A stretch of 64,000 nt of DNA from UBA5314 sp040217815 (GCA_040217815.1 JBEHWI010000017.1:3092-67091); one strand, 5' to 3'. Counted from the stretch's first letter, positions 1-9,246 are shown. Numbers and translations: made by a program. The notes: generated from the sequence alone by a model not told the origin.

Positions 1-1
1 C

Positions 2-808
2 AAGGTAGCCGTATCCTGTGTAACCCAGTGCGGAGAGTGCTATTACTGCGTACGGGGAGTATATTCCCACTGCACAACCGGAAGCTGGATATTCGGATAT
101 ATGATTGACGGATGCCAGGCTGAATACGTCAGAGTTCCCCACGCCAACCTGGGCATGTTCACCATCCCGGAAGGCCTTACCGAAGAAAACGTTCTCTTCG
201 TAGGTGACATCCTTTCCACAGGTTATTTCGGTGCCGAACAGGCCAAGATCGAACCCGGTGACACAGTCGCGGTTATGGGTTGCGGCCCAGTGGGCATGTG
301 CGGAATGGTTACCTCCAGGCTTTGGGGCCCGGCTGAGATCATCGCTGTTGACATCAACCAGGAGCGCCTGGATTTTGCTGTCAAGATGGGCATTGCCGAT
401 GTGGGCATCAACCCCCTCAATGTACCGAATGTTGGAGATGCCATCAGAGAAAGAACTTCAGGTCGCGGTGCCGATGTCACAATAGAAGCCAACGGCTTTA
501 AACCGACTTTTGATATGGCGGTAGACGCGGTTAGACCGGGTGGCACGGTTTCCTTGATCGGCGTATTTGAAAAGCCCCAGGAGCTGGCTATGAATACTCT
601 GTGGATTAAAAACATCCGCATCAGTATGGGCCTGGTAAACGCCAACCGCATCCCGGAACTGATCAAGCTCATTCAAAAGGGCAAGCTCAACACCGATTTC
701 CTGTGCACCCACAGCGCTCCGTTGAATGATATAGTAAAAGGCTACGACATTTTTGGGGGCAAGAAAGACAATTGCCTCAAGTGGGTCGTTAAACCCTATG
801 TGAGATAG
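2..808 (+). CDS. Zinc-dependent alcohol dehydrogenase, 5' end missing
   Basis: The reading frame is open from the first bases of the window, so the N-terminus lies outside it. The visible part begins with the structural-zinc cysteine cluster of medium-chain dehydrogenases (CGECYYC followed by a fourth Cys seven residues on) and continues through the Rossmann fold (VAVMGCGPVGMCG, then the acidic VDIN end of beta-2). This predicts NAD(P)-dependent oxidation of an alcohol or polyol in the cytoplasm. The catalytic zinc ligands at the N-terminus are not visible. The substrate cannot be named; threonine/sorbitol or formaldehyde dehydrogenase-like members are close in architecture. A hairpin terminator follows about 100 bases downstream. 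Confidence 0.9.
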   Translation, partial: KVAVSCVTQCGECYYCVRGVYSHCTTGSWIFGYMIDGCQAEYVRVPHANLGMFTIPEGLTEENVLFVGDILSTGYFGAEQAKIEPGDTVAVMGCGPVGMCGMVTSRLWGPAEIIAVDINQERLDFAVKMGIADVGINPLNVPNVGDAIRERTSGRGADVTIEANGFKPTFDMAVDAVRPGGTVSLIGVFEKPQELAMNTLWIKNIRISMGLVNANRIPELIKLIQKGKLNTDFLCTHSAPLNDIVKGYDIFGGKKDNCLKWVVKPYVR

Positions 809-907
809 ATCAATATACCCTTTATAAAACTCTTATTTCTCTACTCACCCAAATTTAGGCTTCCCTGTGTGTTTGCCACAGGATTCATGTTCAAAGAATT
901 TTACTAT

Positions 908-947
908 GCCACCCATTGTTTAGGCCGATGGGTGGTGCTTTTTATTT
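908..947. terminator. Hairpin terminator between convergent genes
   Basis: CCACCCAT pairs with ATGGGTGG across an 11-base loop and is followed on the plus strand by TGCTTTTTATTT. It ends the dehydrogenase transcript. It also lies just beyond the stop codon of the minus-strand permease at 952, where it may act in the other direction, although the U-tract there is poorer. Confidence 0.75.
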
Positions 948-951
948 ATCT

Positions 952-1749
952 TTAAACATGCAGATCCCTTTGTTCCATACGGCGATAGGTCAGGAAGGTA
1001 AAAGTCCCGGTCAGCAGCAGGGACAGAGCTATCATCGATGGACTGAAGCTGCTCTTCATGATAATATCGACAGCCGGGAAATATTTAAAAGGAGTAAGGT
1101 ATTTTAAATAATCAATTTTGGGATACAGATCAATAACAGCGGATAGTAAAAAGGTACTCATGAGGATAAGGGTTGATATAGATACCGCCCTTTTAGAGGT
1201 TTTGCTGGCCGCCGCCGCCAGGGCGCCCAGGGTCGCGAAGAGCAGCTGAATAATAAAGAGAAACACCATGAGAAGTGCAATTTTAGAGCTGATTGACGCC
1301 CCCTGGTTGTACATATTGACAAATACCACCGAAGCCAATAAAGTAGTCAGGTTTAAGACCAGTAAATTGATTAAAACAGCAGCCAGTTTAGCAGTTACTA
1401 TTTGCCGGCGGTGGACCGGCTTTACAAATATAAAATCAGCTGTTTTATCGCGTTCTTCTTTGGATATTATCACCGCTCCCAGCATGACCGCGTGCACCCC
1501 GGCCAAAACCAAAAAGTAGATATAGAACAGGGCGTAAAAGCCGGCTGCCGTGGTAATGTCTAGTTCACCCAGACCAAGCACTTGCTTGAAGGCAGGAGGA
1601 AACTGATCGAAGAGCTTTCTAGCCTCCTGCCCGGCCCCGGCTATGCCGGAATATTTGATCATTCCGCCATAGATCAAGAAAACCATGCTGCCGCTCCAGA
1701 TAAGCAAAGACTTTAAATTGGCTTTTAGTTCGCGAATGACAACATTCAT
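952..1749 (-). CDS. ABC-2 family transporter permease (second permease)
   Basis: A 265-residue integral membrane protein with about six hydrophobic segments and the motif SKEERDKTADFIFVKPVHR, typical of ABC-2 permeases of NatB/bacitracin-exporter type. I take the ATG at 1749 because it has AGAGGA six bases upstream; a start 24 bases earlier would overlap the preceding gene. It is last in a minus-strand operon of ATPase, permease, permease, and probably forms a heterodimeric channel with the product of 1760-2551. Substrate unknown: such exporters carry peptides, antibiotics or sodium. Confidence 0.85.
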   Translation of the reverse strand: MNVVIRELKANLKSLLIWSGSMVFLIYGGMIKYSGIAGAGQEARKLFDQFPPAFKQVLGLGELDITTAAGFYALFYIYFLVLAGVHAVMLGAVIISKEERDKTADFIFVKPVHRRQIVTAKLAAVLINLLVLNLTTLLASVVFVNMYNQGASISSKIALLMVFLFIIQLLFATLGALAAAASKTSKRAVSISTLILMSTFLLSAVIDLYPKIDYLKYLTPFKYFPAVDIIMKSSFSPSMIALSLLLTGTFTFLTYRRMEQRDLHV

Positions 1750-1759
1750 ACTTATCCTC

Positions 1760-2551
1760 TCATTGCGCTGCAAAATCTTTTTTATGGTAAGTTTTATAGC
1801 CCGCGATTACTAATACTGCAGATATAGACAGGTTTATAATAACCAGGGTCGGATTGTAAGCTCCATTTTGAACTATTGTGGCCGGATCAAAGTAGGCAAA
1901 AGGGGTCATATATCCCAGGGCGGGTTCGCCTACTGACTGGTTAATAATCTGGACCAGGAAAAAACCAAAGACGATACCCAGGGCCAGGGGCAGAACGGAT
2001 CGCATCCTGTGCACCAGGGCGGCTAAAAACAAGCCCAAGGCGCTGAAAAACAGCTGCATTTGAATTAGAGAAAAGGTGATGAGCAGAAACAGACTACGGG
2101 AAAAAGAGCCGTATACCCGCACAATCATATATGAAAAGAGGATAAACAAAATACTTTGCATGAGCAGGGCCGTTAAAACAGCTCCCCATTTAGCTGTTAC
2201 TATTACGGAGCGGCTGACTGGTTTGCTGAGCAGAAAATCGGCCGTTTTAGAGCGGGCTTCCTCGGAAAGCACGGCCAGGCCGGATTTCATGGCAAAGACT
2301 GCGCCGATCAACAGAATATACAGAAATATGAAGGCGTAGAATTCCAGCACCCGGGCCAGGTTCAAGCTGCTTAAACCCAGGGCCTTGCGCATTTCCAGGG
2401 GGAAGTTGGCCAGGACCGCTTCCAAACCCTGTACATCGGCTGCAACCGGGGGGTATATGAGCATGAATAGAAGCAGGCAAAAAAGCATGCCCAGAAACCA
2501 ATAGATGGCTGAGGGTGTCAGCATTCTGAGTTCCTGCCGGTATATATTCAT
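1760..2551 (-). CDS. ABC-2 family transporter permease (first permease)
   Basis: A 263-residue membrane protein with six predicted transmembrane segments. The cytoplasmic motif KTADFLLSKPVSR is shared with the next gene (KTADFIFVKPVHR), so the two permeases are paralogues and probably heterodimerise. It lies six bases after the ATPase stop and 10 bases before the second permease, which fits one transcript. No substrate-specific feature is visible. Confidence 0.85.
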   Translation of the reverse strand: MNIYRQELRMLTPSAIYWFLGMLFCLLLFMLIYPPVAADVQGLEAVLANFPLEMRKALGLSSLNLARVLEFYAFIFLYILLIGAVFAMKSGLAVLSEEARSKTADFLLSKPVSRSVIVTAKWGAVLTALLMQSILFILFSYMIVRVYGSFSRSLFLLITFSLIQMQLFFSALGLFLAALVHRMRSVLPLALGIVFGFFLVQIINQSVGEPALGYMTPFAYFDPATIVQNGAYNPTLVIINLSISAVLVIAGYKTYHKKDFAAQ

Positions 2552-2557
2552 GCCTGG

Positions 2558-3442
2558 CTAAGACTCCCTTTCATAGTAGTGCATAAATATTTCTTCCAGG
2601 GAAGGCTCCTCAACGGTCAGATTAATAAGGTTCAGGCCGTGGATCTTATCGATCATCTGGTTTAGCTGGCCCTTGAACAGAAATGCGGCGCTGCCCGGTG
2701 CGGTGCTCAAGTCAGCAACTCCATCCATGTTGAAATAACCGGCATCAACCTGGTCATGGAAATCGACCTTAAAGCGCTTGTAATTCCTGTTATGCAGGGC
2801 GTGAATATCTTCAACGCTGATTATCCGGCCCTCTTTGATTATGGCCACCCGGGAGCATAGCTTTTGCACCTCGCCCAGAATATGCGAGGAGAAAAGCACA
2901 GTTGCGCCCTGCTGGTTCTCTTCCCGGATCAGGTTGAAAAAATTTTGCTGCATGAGAGGGTCGAGGCCGCTGGTCGGTTCGTCCAGGATGATCAGGCGGG
3001 GGTGGTGCAGAAGGCCCTGGACTATTCCCACTTTCTTTTTGTTGCCATAGGAAAGGTCGTCGATCTTTCTGCGCAAATCCAGGTCCATTATTTCAGCCAG
3101 CCGGTAAATGCGCTGCTGGTCAACATTATGATAAAAACTGGCCGAATATTTTAACAGATCCATAACTCTCATATTATCGTAATAAAAGACCTCGGAAGGC
3201 AGATAACCGATATACTGGCGGATTTCGGGGCCCTGTTTTATGCAGTCCTCGCCAAATATGACAGCTTCGCCGCTGCTGGGATAGATAAGCCCCAGCAGAA
3301 GGCGAATAGTAGTTGATTTGCCAGCCCCATTGGGCCCAATGAAGCCGAAAATTTCGCCCTCATGCACCGAGAGGGACACATCTATAATGCCCCGGGCGGC
3401 TCCATAGTACTTGGTCAACTTGACCGTTTTGACGACATCCAT
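2558..3442 (-). CDS. ABC transporter ATP-binding protein
   Basis: A 294-residue nucleotide-binding subunit. Walker A is GPNGAGKST, the signature region is LSYGNKKK and Walker B is LIILDEPTSGLDP, followed by the switch His in FSSHILGEVQ. A C-terminal extension of about 80 residues is typical of ABC-2 exporter ATPases of the CcmA/NatA group. It is first in the operon and powers the two permeases downstream. An attata at 3513-3518 reads as a TATAAT -10 on the minus strand, but no good -35 accompanies it. Confidence 0.9.
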   Translation of the reverse strand: MDVVKTVKLTKYYGAARGIIDVSLSVHEGEIFGFIGPNGAGKSTTIRLLLGLIYPSSGEAVIFGEDCIKQGPEIRQYIGYLPSEVFYYDNMRVMDLLKYSASFYHNVDQQRIYRLAEIMDLDLRRKIDDLSYGNKKKVGIVQGLLHHPRLIILDEPTSGLDPLMQQNFFNLIREENQQGATVLFSSHILGEVQKLCSRVAIIKEGRIISVEDIHALHNRNYKRFKVDFHDQVDAGYFNMDGVADLSTAPGSAAFLFKGQLNQMIDKIHGLNLINLTVEEPSLEEIFMHYYERES

Positions 3443-3725
3443 AGAGGCCTCTCTTGTCCCAAATTGCCTACATCAATCAGCAGCTCGGACAGGCTGCCAG
3501 GATCTGCCGGCATTATACTTTTTCCCTAAAAACAGTTACTATACTCCCCCGGTTTGAGAATGACTTTTTTAAATAAACCCTGGGGTATTATCAAACGATC
3601 CTTGCTTTTCTTTTCGGCAGGATATACGGGAGAAATATAAAATATAATACACTTAACCGGGCGTGAAGAAATGCCTGCAAGGTTGATGGGATGTGTAGCG
3701 CCTCTAAAATTCTTAAAGAATCCTG

Positions 3726-5978
3726 GTGGAGATTTTGAGAAAATCGATTCGAAGTATATACAGTGATATTGCCCCCGGTGAAGGCCGAAACGCTCTGACC
3801 GGATTCCCGGAACAGAACTCCCCCAAACAATTGAACTGGACGTTCGATTTATCTCTGGGAGGAGAGACCCAGTGGGGGCAGCCGGGGGAACGGGTAATTA
3901 AGCTATCCGGCAGCATTGAAGATGCCGGTGCAATAGGCGCTTCGATTGGATGGGCGGACCTTGAGCTTTCCAAGCGGGAACCGGTAATTGGGGACCTCTG
4001 GTTAGTGGGAAGCAGGCCTTTGCCGCAAGACGACATTACCTGCATATGCCGTCACCCCTTCAATAAAGCCTATCTGGTAGCGGCCACTGCCGAAGCCCAC
4101 CTTTTGTTGTTGGATGGTGCGCCGCAGGCCAATCTGGCCATACTGGACCGGTTCAAAATGGATGCTGCATTCAGCTCCCTGGTCTGCTGCGGCAGGCGCC
4201 TGCTGGGTTTGGAAAGTCCTTCGGGCCGGTGCCTGTATTTGATCGATGTATCCAGCTCCGGGTCAAAGCGGCCTACATTTACCCAATTTGGGCCGATACC
4301 GCTGCCGCACCCGCTGATCGCCCTCGCGGAGAACGACGCTTATTCGGCCTGGGGATTGAGCGCCAGCGGTATGCTATACCTCATAAAAGTATCGGAAGCA
4401 CCGGCCAACGGGCGGCGCCCGGCTCATCCGGGGGTATGCCTGGAACCGTCCGGGCGTCTGCACCGCCGGAGAATTATCACCTTGGGTCTGGCTGAGCGAG
4501 TGAAGGGTATTTATCGTTTCCTAAAGGCCCATAAACTGCCCCGATTGAAGCCGGGTCGCGGCCAGGGACGTTTTGCCGGTTTGGCCTTCGATGGAGAAAA
4601 TTTCTGGACACTGGGCCGCACCGAGAAGCTGCTTATGTATAATCGGGAGTGGTTGCTGCTTCGCTCTTTTGCCGCCCGGCCGGAAATGAGCATTTCCGGC
4701 TTGAGCTACACTCATAATTACCTGCTGGTTTTGGATAAGGAACACCAGCAGCTTCATCACTGTTACCCGGCCGATACCCTGGAACCGGTCGCCTCCCTGA
4801 GCTCCGGGCTGATCAGCCATCCCGGTTACCTTCCCGCCGGCACTGCCGCAAGTGGAAAGATCCACGACCTCTGTCTTCTGTATACGGGTGGGGAGGGAAG
4901 CAGCCAGATCCACCGTTATGACGTGGAAAAGCTCCTTCCCCTGGCCGGGTACCGGTCAGTTCAGGGAGAGATAAAGGACAGCTTTATGGACGGCTTTTTG
5001 CTATTGGCCCAGTACTCGCCGCTTCTAAACGGGCGCAGTTTTGCGCCCGACTTGAGCGGCCCGCCCTCACGGCGGGAGGACTGGACGGCCTTGTTCGACG
5101 AATACTTCCATCCCCGGGCCAATCTTTCGGCCCTTGATACCTGCGCCCGGGAGATTGAACGGTGCCTGGGCAGGAAGCAGCCGCTGCGCGTGGTGCTGGG
5201 GATTCCCACACCAGATCCCCGGTGCTGTGACTGGGATGACAGCGGCTTCTCTCTGGCGGTGGAATCGCACCGGGTGAGCGCTGTCAGGTGGGCTTTTGAT
5301 GAACTGCTGGGACGTTGGAAAAAAGCCCGTTTCCGGCGCCTGATCCTGGCCGGCTTTTACTATCTTGCCGAGCAGGGAGTTTTAGGTGATCCGGTTATTT
5401 CAATTTTTCCTCAATTGTGTCGGGAACGCGGGCTTGTTTCCTTTGCCATCCCCGGGATCAGTTCTTCCTATATGACTGAATTCAATCGGGTGGGATTCGA
5501 TTGTGTATCCCTGCAGTCCTCCCATTCCTTTTGGAAGCCAATGGGGCGTCCCCGGAGTTATTTACTTAAAAGTGCTGGACATATAGCCCGGGATTTCGGC
5601 ATGGGAATGGAAGTTGAGCTTCCTTACAATGTTCTGGAAGCTGAAGGGGCCGGGAAGCTCCGGGACTATCTGGACGCAGCCCGTATTCAGGGGTGGGCGG
5701 GAGCCTTCAAATCCTATTTTCAAAGCTACAACCTGGTAAAATCACTGGCTGACAGCCAGGCTCCGGAATACCGCAACTTTTATGACGAACTGTACGAGCT
5801 GAGCCGGCTGAGCCGAAGGCGGCAGGAGCATCACCACCCATACCACCAGGGCTTACCGGTAGAGTGGCACGGGAAATGGTCGGGCAGTGGCGAAAAGGAA
5901 TATTTTCGTATTAATATTGAAGGCAACCAGGGTGTATTCAGGTTAACGGAGCTGGCGGCTGAACAAACGGAGAAATAA
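3726..5978 (+). CDS. Large DUF4855 domain-containing protein with propeller-like N-terminal half
   Basis: A 750-residue protein of unknown function. Residues 1 to about 400 contain repeated short beta segments (for example AFDGENFWTLGRTEKLLMYNR), reminiscent of a beta-propeller. Residues from about 430 to 700 match the DUF4855 style: conserved aromatics, a GFYYLAEQGV segment, FAIPGISSSY and a GFDCVSLQ motif. No signal peptide or transmembrane segment is visible, so it looks cytoplasmic. The start is GTG with only a weak ribosome binding site, so the exact N-terminus is uncertain. TATAAT at 3643-3648 could be its -10 element. It stands alone, 52 bases before the flavoprotein gene. Confidence 0.7.
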   Translation: MEILRKSIRSIYSDIAPGEGRNALTGFPEQNSPKQLNWTFDLSLGGETQWGQPGERVIKLSGSIEDAGAIGASIGWADLELSKREPVIGDLWLVGSRPLPQDDITCICRHPFNKAYLVAATAEAHLLLLDGAPQANLAILDRFKMDAAFSSLVCCGRRLLGLESPSGRCLYLIDVSSSGSKRPTFTQFGPIPLPHPLIALAENDAYSAWGLSASGMLYLIKVSEAPANGRRPAHPGVCLEPSGRLHRRRIITLGLAERVKGIYRFLKAHKLPRLKPGRGQGRFAGLAFDGENFWTLGRTEKLLMYNREWLLLRSFAARPEMSISGLSYTHNYLLVLDKEHQQLHHCYPADTLEPVASLSSGLISHPGYLPAGTAASGKIHDLCLLYTGGEGSSQIHRYDVEKLLPLAGYRSVQGEIKDSFMDGFLLLAQYSPLLNGRSFAPDLSGPPSRREDWTALFDEYFHPRANLSALDTCAREIERCLGRKQPLRVVLGIPTPDPRCCDWDDSGFSLAVESHRVSAVRWAFDELLGRWKKARFRRLILAGFYYLAEQGVLGDPVISIFPQLCRERGLVSFAIPGISSSYMTEFNRVGFDCVSLQSSHSFWKPMGRPRSYLLKSAGHIARDFGMGMEVELPYNVLEAEGAGKLRDYLDAARIQGWAGAFKSYFQSYNLVKSLADSQAPEYRNFYDELYELSRLSRRRQEHHHPYHQGLPVEWHGKWSGSGEKEYFRINIEGNQGVFRLTELAAEQTEK

Positions 5979-6030
5979 ACCAGAGAACCCCTGTTTTTAG
6001 TGTAAATAAAAATGAAGGCAGGTTTTATAC

Positions 6031-7272
6031 ATGAAGCGGGTGGCGGTAATCGGAGGCGGCCCAGCGGGCATTATGGCCGCCGGCCAGGCAGCCCTTGACG
6101 GGGCTGAGGTTTGGCTATTCGAAAAAAAGGAGCGGATAGGCAGAAAACTTAGAATTACCGGCAATGGCCGATGCAACCTCACCACCTCGGTAGACACCGA
6201 CCTTTTGCTCAAGGGCTTCCCCGGCAACGGCCGCTTTTTGTACAGTGCTTTTAGTGAGTTATCCAACTGGGATTTACGGGAGTTTTTCCATAGACGGGGG
6301 CTCATGACAAAAGTGGAATCTGGAAACCGGGTTTTCCCTGTTTCCGACCGGGCTGAGGATGTGGTCGGAGTATTGTTTGAATATGCCCGCGGGGCAGGCG
6401 TGAAATATATGCTTTCCACTCCCGTGCTTGAAATTTTAATCCAGGATGCCCGGGTGGCGGGATTAAAAACCGAAAAGGAAGTCTTGGAATTCGAGGCTCT
6501 GGTAATAGCCACCGGGGGCTTGTCCTATCCGGGAACGGGCAGCACGGGCGATGGGTACGGCTGGGCCAGGGCTGCCGGGCATCGCATCATAGAACCGCGC
6601 CCCGGCCTGATCCCGCTCCTGGTTCAAGAAGAATGGATCGGCGCACTGCAGGGATTAAGCCTGGACAAGGTCAAAGCGGTTGCTTATAGTGATACCGGCA
6701 AGCGCATCAGCGAGGATTGCGGGGAATTGCTCTTTACCCACTACGGACTGTCCGGTCCAATGATACTGGCTATGAGCCATGCTATCGGGGAAAGGCTCTT
6801 TAAATACGGGCCGCCGGTTAAGATAATACTGGACCTTGAACCGGACTATGATGAAAAGGTGCTGGACGAACTCCTACAAAGGATTTTTAAAGACAATTCA
6901 CGCAAAATTCTTAAGAACGCCCTGGGAGATTTGCTTCCCCCAAAACTGATTCCGGTTGTAATAGAATTGAGCGGTATAAAAGCCGATAAGGAATGCCACC
7001 AGGTAAACCGTAGTGAGAGGCAGGAGCTGGAGAAGCAGCTTAAGGAGTTCACCCTTACCGTGGTAGGCCTGCGCCCCATTGCCGAGGCTATTGTTACGGC
7101 CGGCGGGGTGGACGTAAAGCAGGTGAACCCCAGGACAATGGAATCAAAGCTGGTAAAAGGGCTCTTCTTTGCCGGGGAGGTATTGGATGTGGATGGCTTA
7201 ACCGGAGGCTACAACCTGCAGGCGGCTTTTTCCACCGGCTATGTAGCCGGAAAAAACGCGGCACTTGGCTGA
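6031..7272 (+). CDS. BaiN/HI0933-family FAD-dependent oxidoreductase
   Basis: A 413-residue flavoprotein. The FAD dinucleotide-binding motif GGGPAGIMAAG is at residues 8-18, the family motif RKLRITGNGRCNLT at about 39-52, and the C-terminal FAD-contact region TAGGVDVKQVNPRTMESK leads into GLFFAGEVLDVDGLTGGYNLQ. The length matches the HI0933/YhiN family, whose characterised relative BaiN reduces unsaturated steroids; the physiological substrate is usually unknown. The RBS GAAGGCAGG supports the ATG start. It follows the DUF4855 gene by about 50 bases and may be cotranscribed with it. Confidence 0.88.
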   Translation: MKRVAVIGGGPAGIMAAGQAALDGAEVWLFEKKERIGRKLRITGNGRCNLTTSVDTDLLLKGFPGNGRFLYSAFSELSNWDLREFFHRRGLMTKVESGNRVFPVSDRAEDVVGVLFEYARGAGVKYMLSTPVLEILIQDARVAGLKTEKEVLEFEALVIATGGLSYPGTGSTGDGYGWARAAGHRIIEPRPGLIPLLVQEEWIGALQGLSLDKVKAVAYSDTGKRISEDCGELLFTHYGLSGPMILAMSHAIGERLFKYGPPVKIILDLEPDYDEKVLDELLQRIFKDNSRKILKNALGDLLPPKLIPVVIELSGIKADKECHQVNRSERQELEKQLKEFTLTVVGLRPIAEAIVTAGGVDVKQVNPRTMESKLVKGLFFAGEVLDVDGLTGGYNLQAAFSTGYVAGKNAALG

Positions 7273-7361
7273 CAAGCGTGTGTCTGCTATTTAATTCGTG
7301 GCTCAAGCAGGAGCCTTATATAAAAATATTAAAAAATGTATGTTTTGATAAGCGACTGAAG

Positions 7362-7389
7362 TATAATATAAAGTGAACGAACGTACACT
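7362..7389 (+). promoter_or_regulatory. Promoter -10 and palindromic TetR operator
   Basis: TATAAT at 7362-7367 is followed directly by an exact 18-bp inverted repeat at 7372-7389, AGTGnACGnnCGTnCACT, about 15 bases before the start codon of the TetR-family gene. Size, symmetry and position over the transcription start are typical of TetR autoregulation. The -35 element is not obvious. That the palindrome is the operator is inference. Confidence 0.65.
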
Positions 7390-7403
7390 CGGAGGTGATA
7401 AAT

Positions 7404-8009
7404 GTGCCGATAGCACCAGCCAAACAGAACAAGCAAAGAAGGGAAAAACTGCTGGACTGCGCCCTTGATCTCTTTATTACCAAGGGATATTTCAATACAT
7501 CCATACGTGATATTATTGTCGCCTCAGGCTTTGGTACGGGAACTTTTTATAACTATTTCGTCGACAAGGAAGACGTCTTAAAAGCGCTGCTGGAGGCCTT
7601 TGCCGCTGATATTATCAGCAGTATACGCGATTATTATACTGTTGAGGAAGACCTCTATGAAAGATTTATCGAGACCAAGCGCTTGACCATGATAGTGTTC
7701 GCCGAAAATGAGAGGTTGTCGGAGATTTACAGCCGGGTGGCGGGGGCCAGTGAGCCCATCGATCAATGTATAAAGCAGTTTGAAGACAAACTCTTGGAGT
7801 TTTACTGCAAAAACATCAGATACGGCATAGAAAAAGGCGCTTTTCAGGATGTGCCGGTTTTGTCGGTGGCTCACGCGGTTTTGGCGGTTGAAAAATACCT
7901 CCTGTTTAAGTGGATAGTATTAAAGGCTATAAGCAAGGAAGAAATGATAGATATGGTCGTGTCTTTTCATGAGACCCTGGCCCGGGGCCTGGTGAAAGGC
8001 TCCCGGTAG
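7404..8009 (+). CDS. TetR/AcrR family transcriptional regulator
   Basis: A 201-residue DNA-binding regulator. The N-terminal helix-turn-helix is classical (KLLDCALDLFITKGY, then IRDIIVASGFGTGTFYNYF), and the C-terminal ligand-binding domain is alpha-helical and unspecific. A GTG at 7395 overlaps the Shine-Dalgarno GGAGG at 7391-7395, so I choose the GTG at 7404, eight bases after it. An exact 18-bp palindrome just upstream suggests autorepression. The next gene, a flavodoxin-like Fe-S protein 114 bases downstream on the same strand, is a plausible target. Confidence 0.9.
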   Translation: MPIAPAKQNKQRREKLLDCALDLFITKGYFNTSIRDIIVASGFGTGTFYNYFVDKEDVLKALLEAFAADIISSIRDYYTVEEDLYERFIETKRLTMIVFAENERLSEIYSRVAGASEPIDQCIKQFEDKLLEFYCKNIRYGIEKGAFQDVPVLSVAHAVLAVEKYLLFKWIVLKAISKEEMIDMVVSFHETLARGLVKGSR

Positions 8010-8123
8010 GACGGCAGGCGAAAACTCTACTATAACCCGGGTTCGGGCAAGTAAGGGTTATGAAGCACGGCTCCAAAGTTGGCGGTCTATTTGCACTTCA
8101 GCCGTTCAAGGAGGGAGCTTGAG

Positions 8124-8957
8124 ATGAAGAAAAAGATTCTGGGTCTAGTCATTTCCAACCGCAAGCTGGGCAACAGTGAAATCCTGCTCAAGGAAATCAT
8201 GAAAAGCGTTCCCGAAGAATGCGAATGTGAACTGATAAGGCTGACTGAACTTATAATCGAGCCCTGCACAGCCTGTTACATCTGCCTTCAGCAAGGGAAG
8301 GAATGCAAACTAAAGGACGATTTCAATTACGTTTTTAATAAAATAAAACAAGCCGATGCACTGCTTATCGGGGTCCCAATCTATCTACTGGGGCCGCACG
8401 GATATTATAAAATGTTGACCGATCGTATCCTGGGTTCGGTCAAACTGGCCGAATTTACGAAAGGTAAACCCTGCATAATGGTTGTACCATTTGGTATAAA
8501 AGGTTGGGAGGGCTATACCGGAGCGGCAGTTCAGGTTCTTCCCCGCCTTATGCAGATGAAGATTATCGACTGCTGGCGGGTGGAAGCCACTCTACCCGCC
8601 GAAGCCCTGCTTGAAGCCGGCAACCGCGAATACGCGCAGAGTTTGGGGAAACGCTTGTTCAAGGCGGACGCCTACCAACCGGGAATTCGAGAATGCCCCT
8701 TTTGCGGTTCGGACCTTTTCCGCCTGTGTCCGGACCGGGGCATTGAATGTCCGATTTGCGGCTCAGAGGGGTTCCTTCAGGATGATAATATCCCGGAGTG
8801 GCTCGATCCGGCTCAGAGCCGCTTCACGGCTGCTAATTTAGAGGAGCATTTCAATGTGTGGCTAAATGAAATGAAACATAAATTCCATGAGGAAAAGGCC
8901 CGGTTGAAGGATGTGCAAAGGCCTTACCGTGACGATGACTGGTGGGTAAAGCCTTGA
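8124..8957 (+). CDS. NADPH-dependent FMN reductase / iron-sulfur flavoprotein with C-terminal zinc ribbon
   Basis: A 277-residue flavodoxin-fold protein. Residues 1-160 carry the FMN phosphate loop (SNRKLGNSE), the cysteine cluster CTACYIC-x6-C of iron-sulfur flavoproteins, and the loop ADALLIGVPIYLLGPHG. The C-terminal third has two CxxC pairs (CPFCGSD and CPICGSE, about 20 residues apart), which look like an added zinc ribbon. The ATG at 8124 is preferred because AAGGAGGG lies eight bases upstream. It probably transfers electrons in anaerobic redox metabolism; partner unknown. The TetR gene just upstream may control it. Confidence 0.85.
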   Translation: MKKKILGLVISNRKLGNSEILLKEIMKSVPEECECELIRLTELIIEPCTACYICLQQGKECKLKDDFNYVFNKIKQADALLIGVPIYLLGPHGYYKMLTDRILGSVKLAEFTKGKPCIMVVPFGIKGWEGYTGAAVQVLPRLMQMKIIDCWRVEATLPAEALLEAGNREYAQSLGKRLFKADAYQPGIRECPFCGSDLFRLCPDRGIECPICGSEGFLQDDNIPEWLDPAQSRFTAANLEEHFNVWLNEMKHKFHEEKARLKDVQRPYRDDDWWVKP

Positions 8958-8984
8958 ATATTGATTGCCAGACAAGATAGCATT

Positions 8985-9010
8985 TAAGGGGGGAAAGCCC
9001 TCTTTTTTTA
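8985..9010 (+). terminator. Terminator after the iron-sulfur flavoprotein gene
   Basis: A short hairpin AGGGGGGAAAGCCCTC is followed by seven T residues and then ATTT. It lies about 30 bases after the stop codon and looks like a compact intrinsic terminator. Confidence 0.65.
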
Positions 9011-9045
9011 TTTAATAGGGAGTAAAGTTTTTCGTATAAAGCTAA

Positions 9046-9246
9046 TCTGTAATATTTACGAAAATATATTATCCGAAACTTTATTATGAAGTTAACGACC
9101 AGCTTGAGCTACAATTTACCGACCTTCTGAAAATACATCTCTCCAAGGAGGGGATAGTTGAGACTGTTTTCCCGCAGGTTTCGAGTACGCTAAATCTGTT
9201 TTCCCACGTGATGGAAAATCATTCTCATCAAGTTGAATTCATATGA
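9046..9246 (+). other. Start-less open frame, possible gene remnant
   Basis: A 66-codon frame between TAA at 9043 and TGA at 9244 has protein-like composition (for example LQFTDLLKIHLSKEGIVETV) but no ATG, GTG or TTG before the GTG at 9208. It could be the decayed tail of a gene, or chance. The rest of the 8958-9299 gap holds only the terminator at its left and the RBS of the next gene at its right. Confidence 0.2.

Noticed and set aside
4229..5270. Several open frames on both strands inside the DUF4855 gene
   Set aside because: They lie in other frames of a long coding region with consistent codon use and have no ribosome binding sites.
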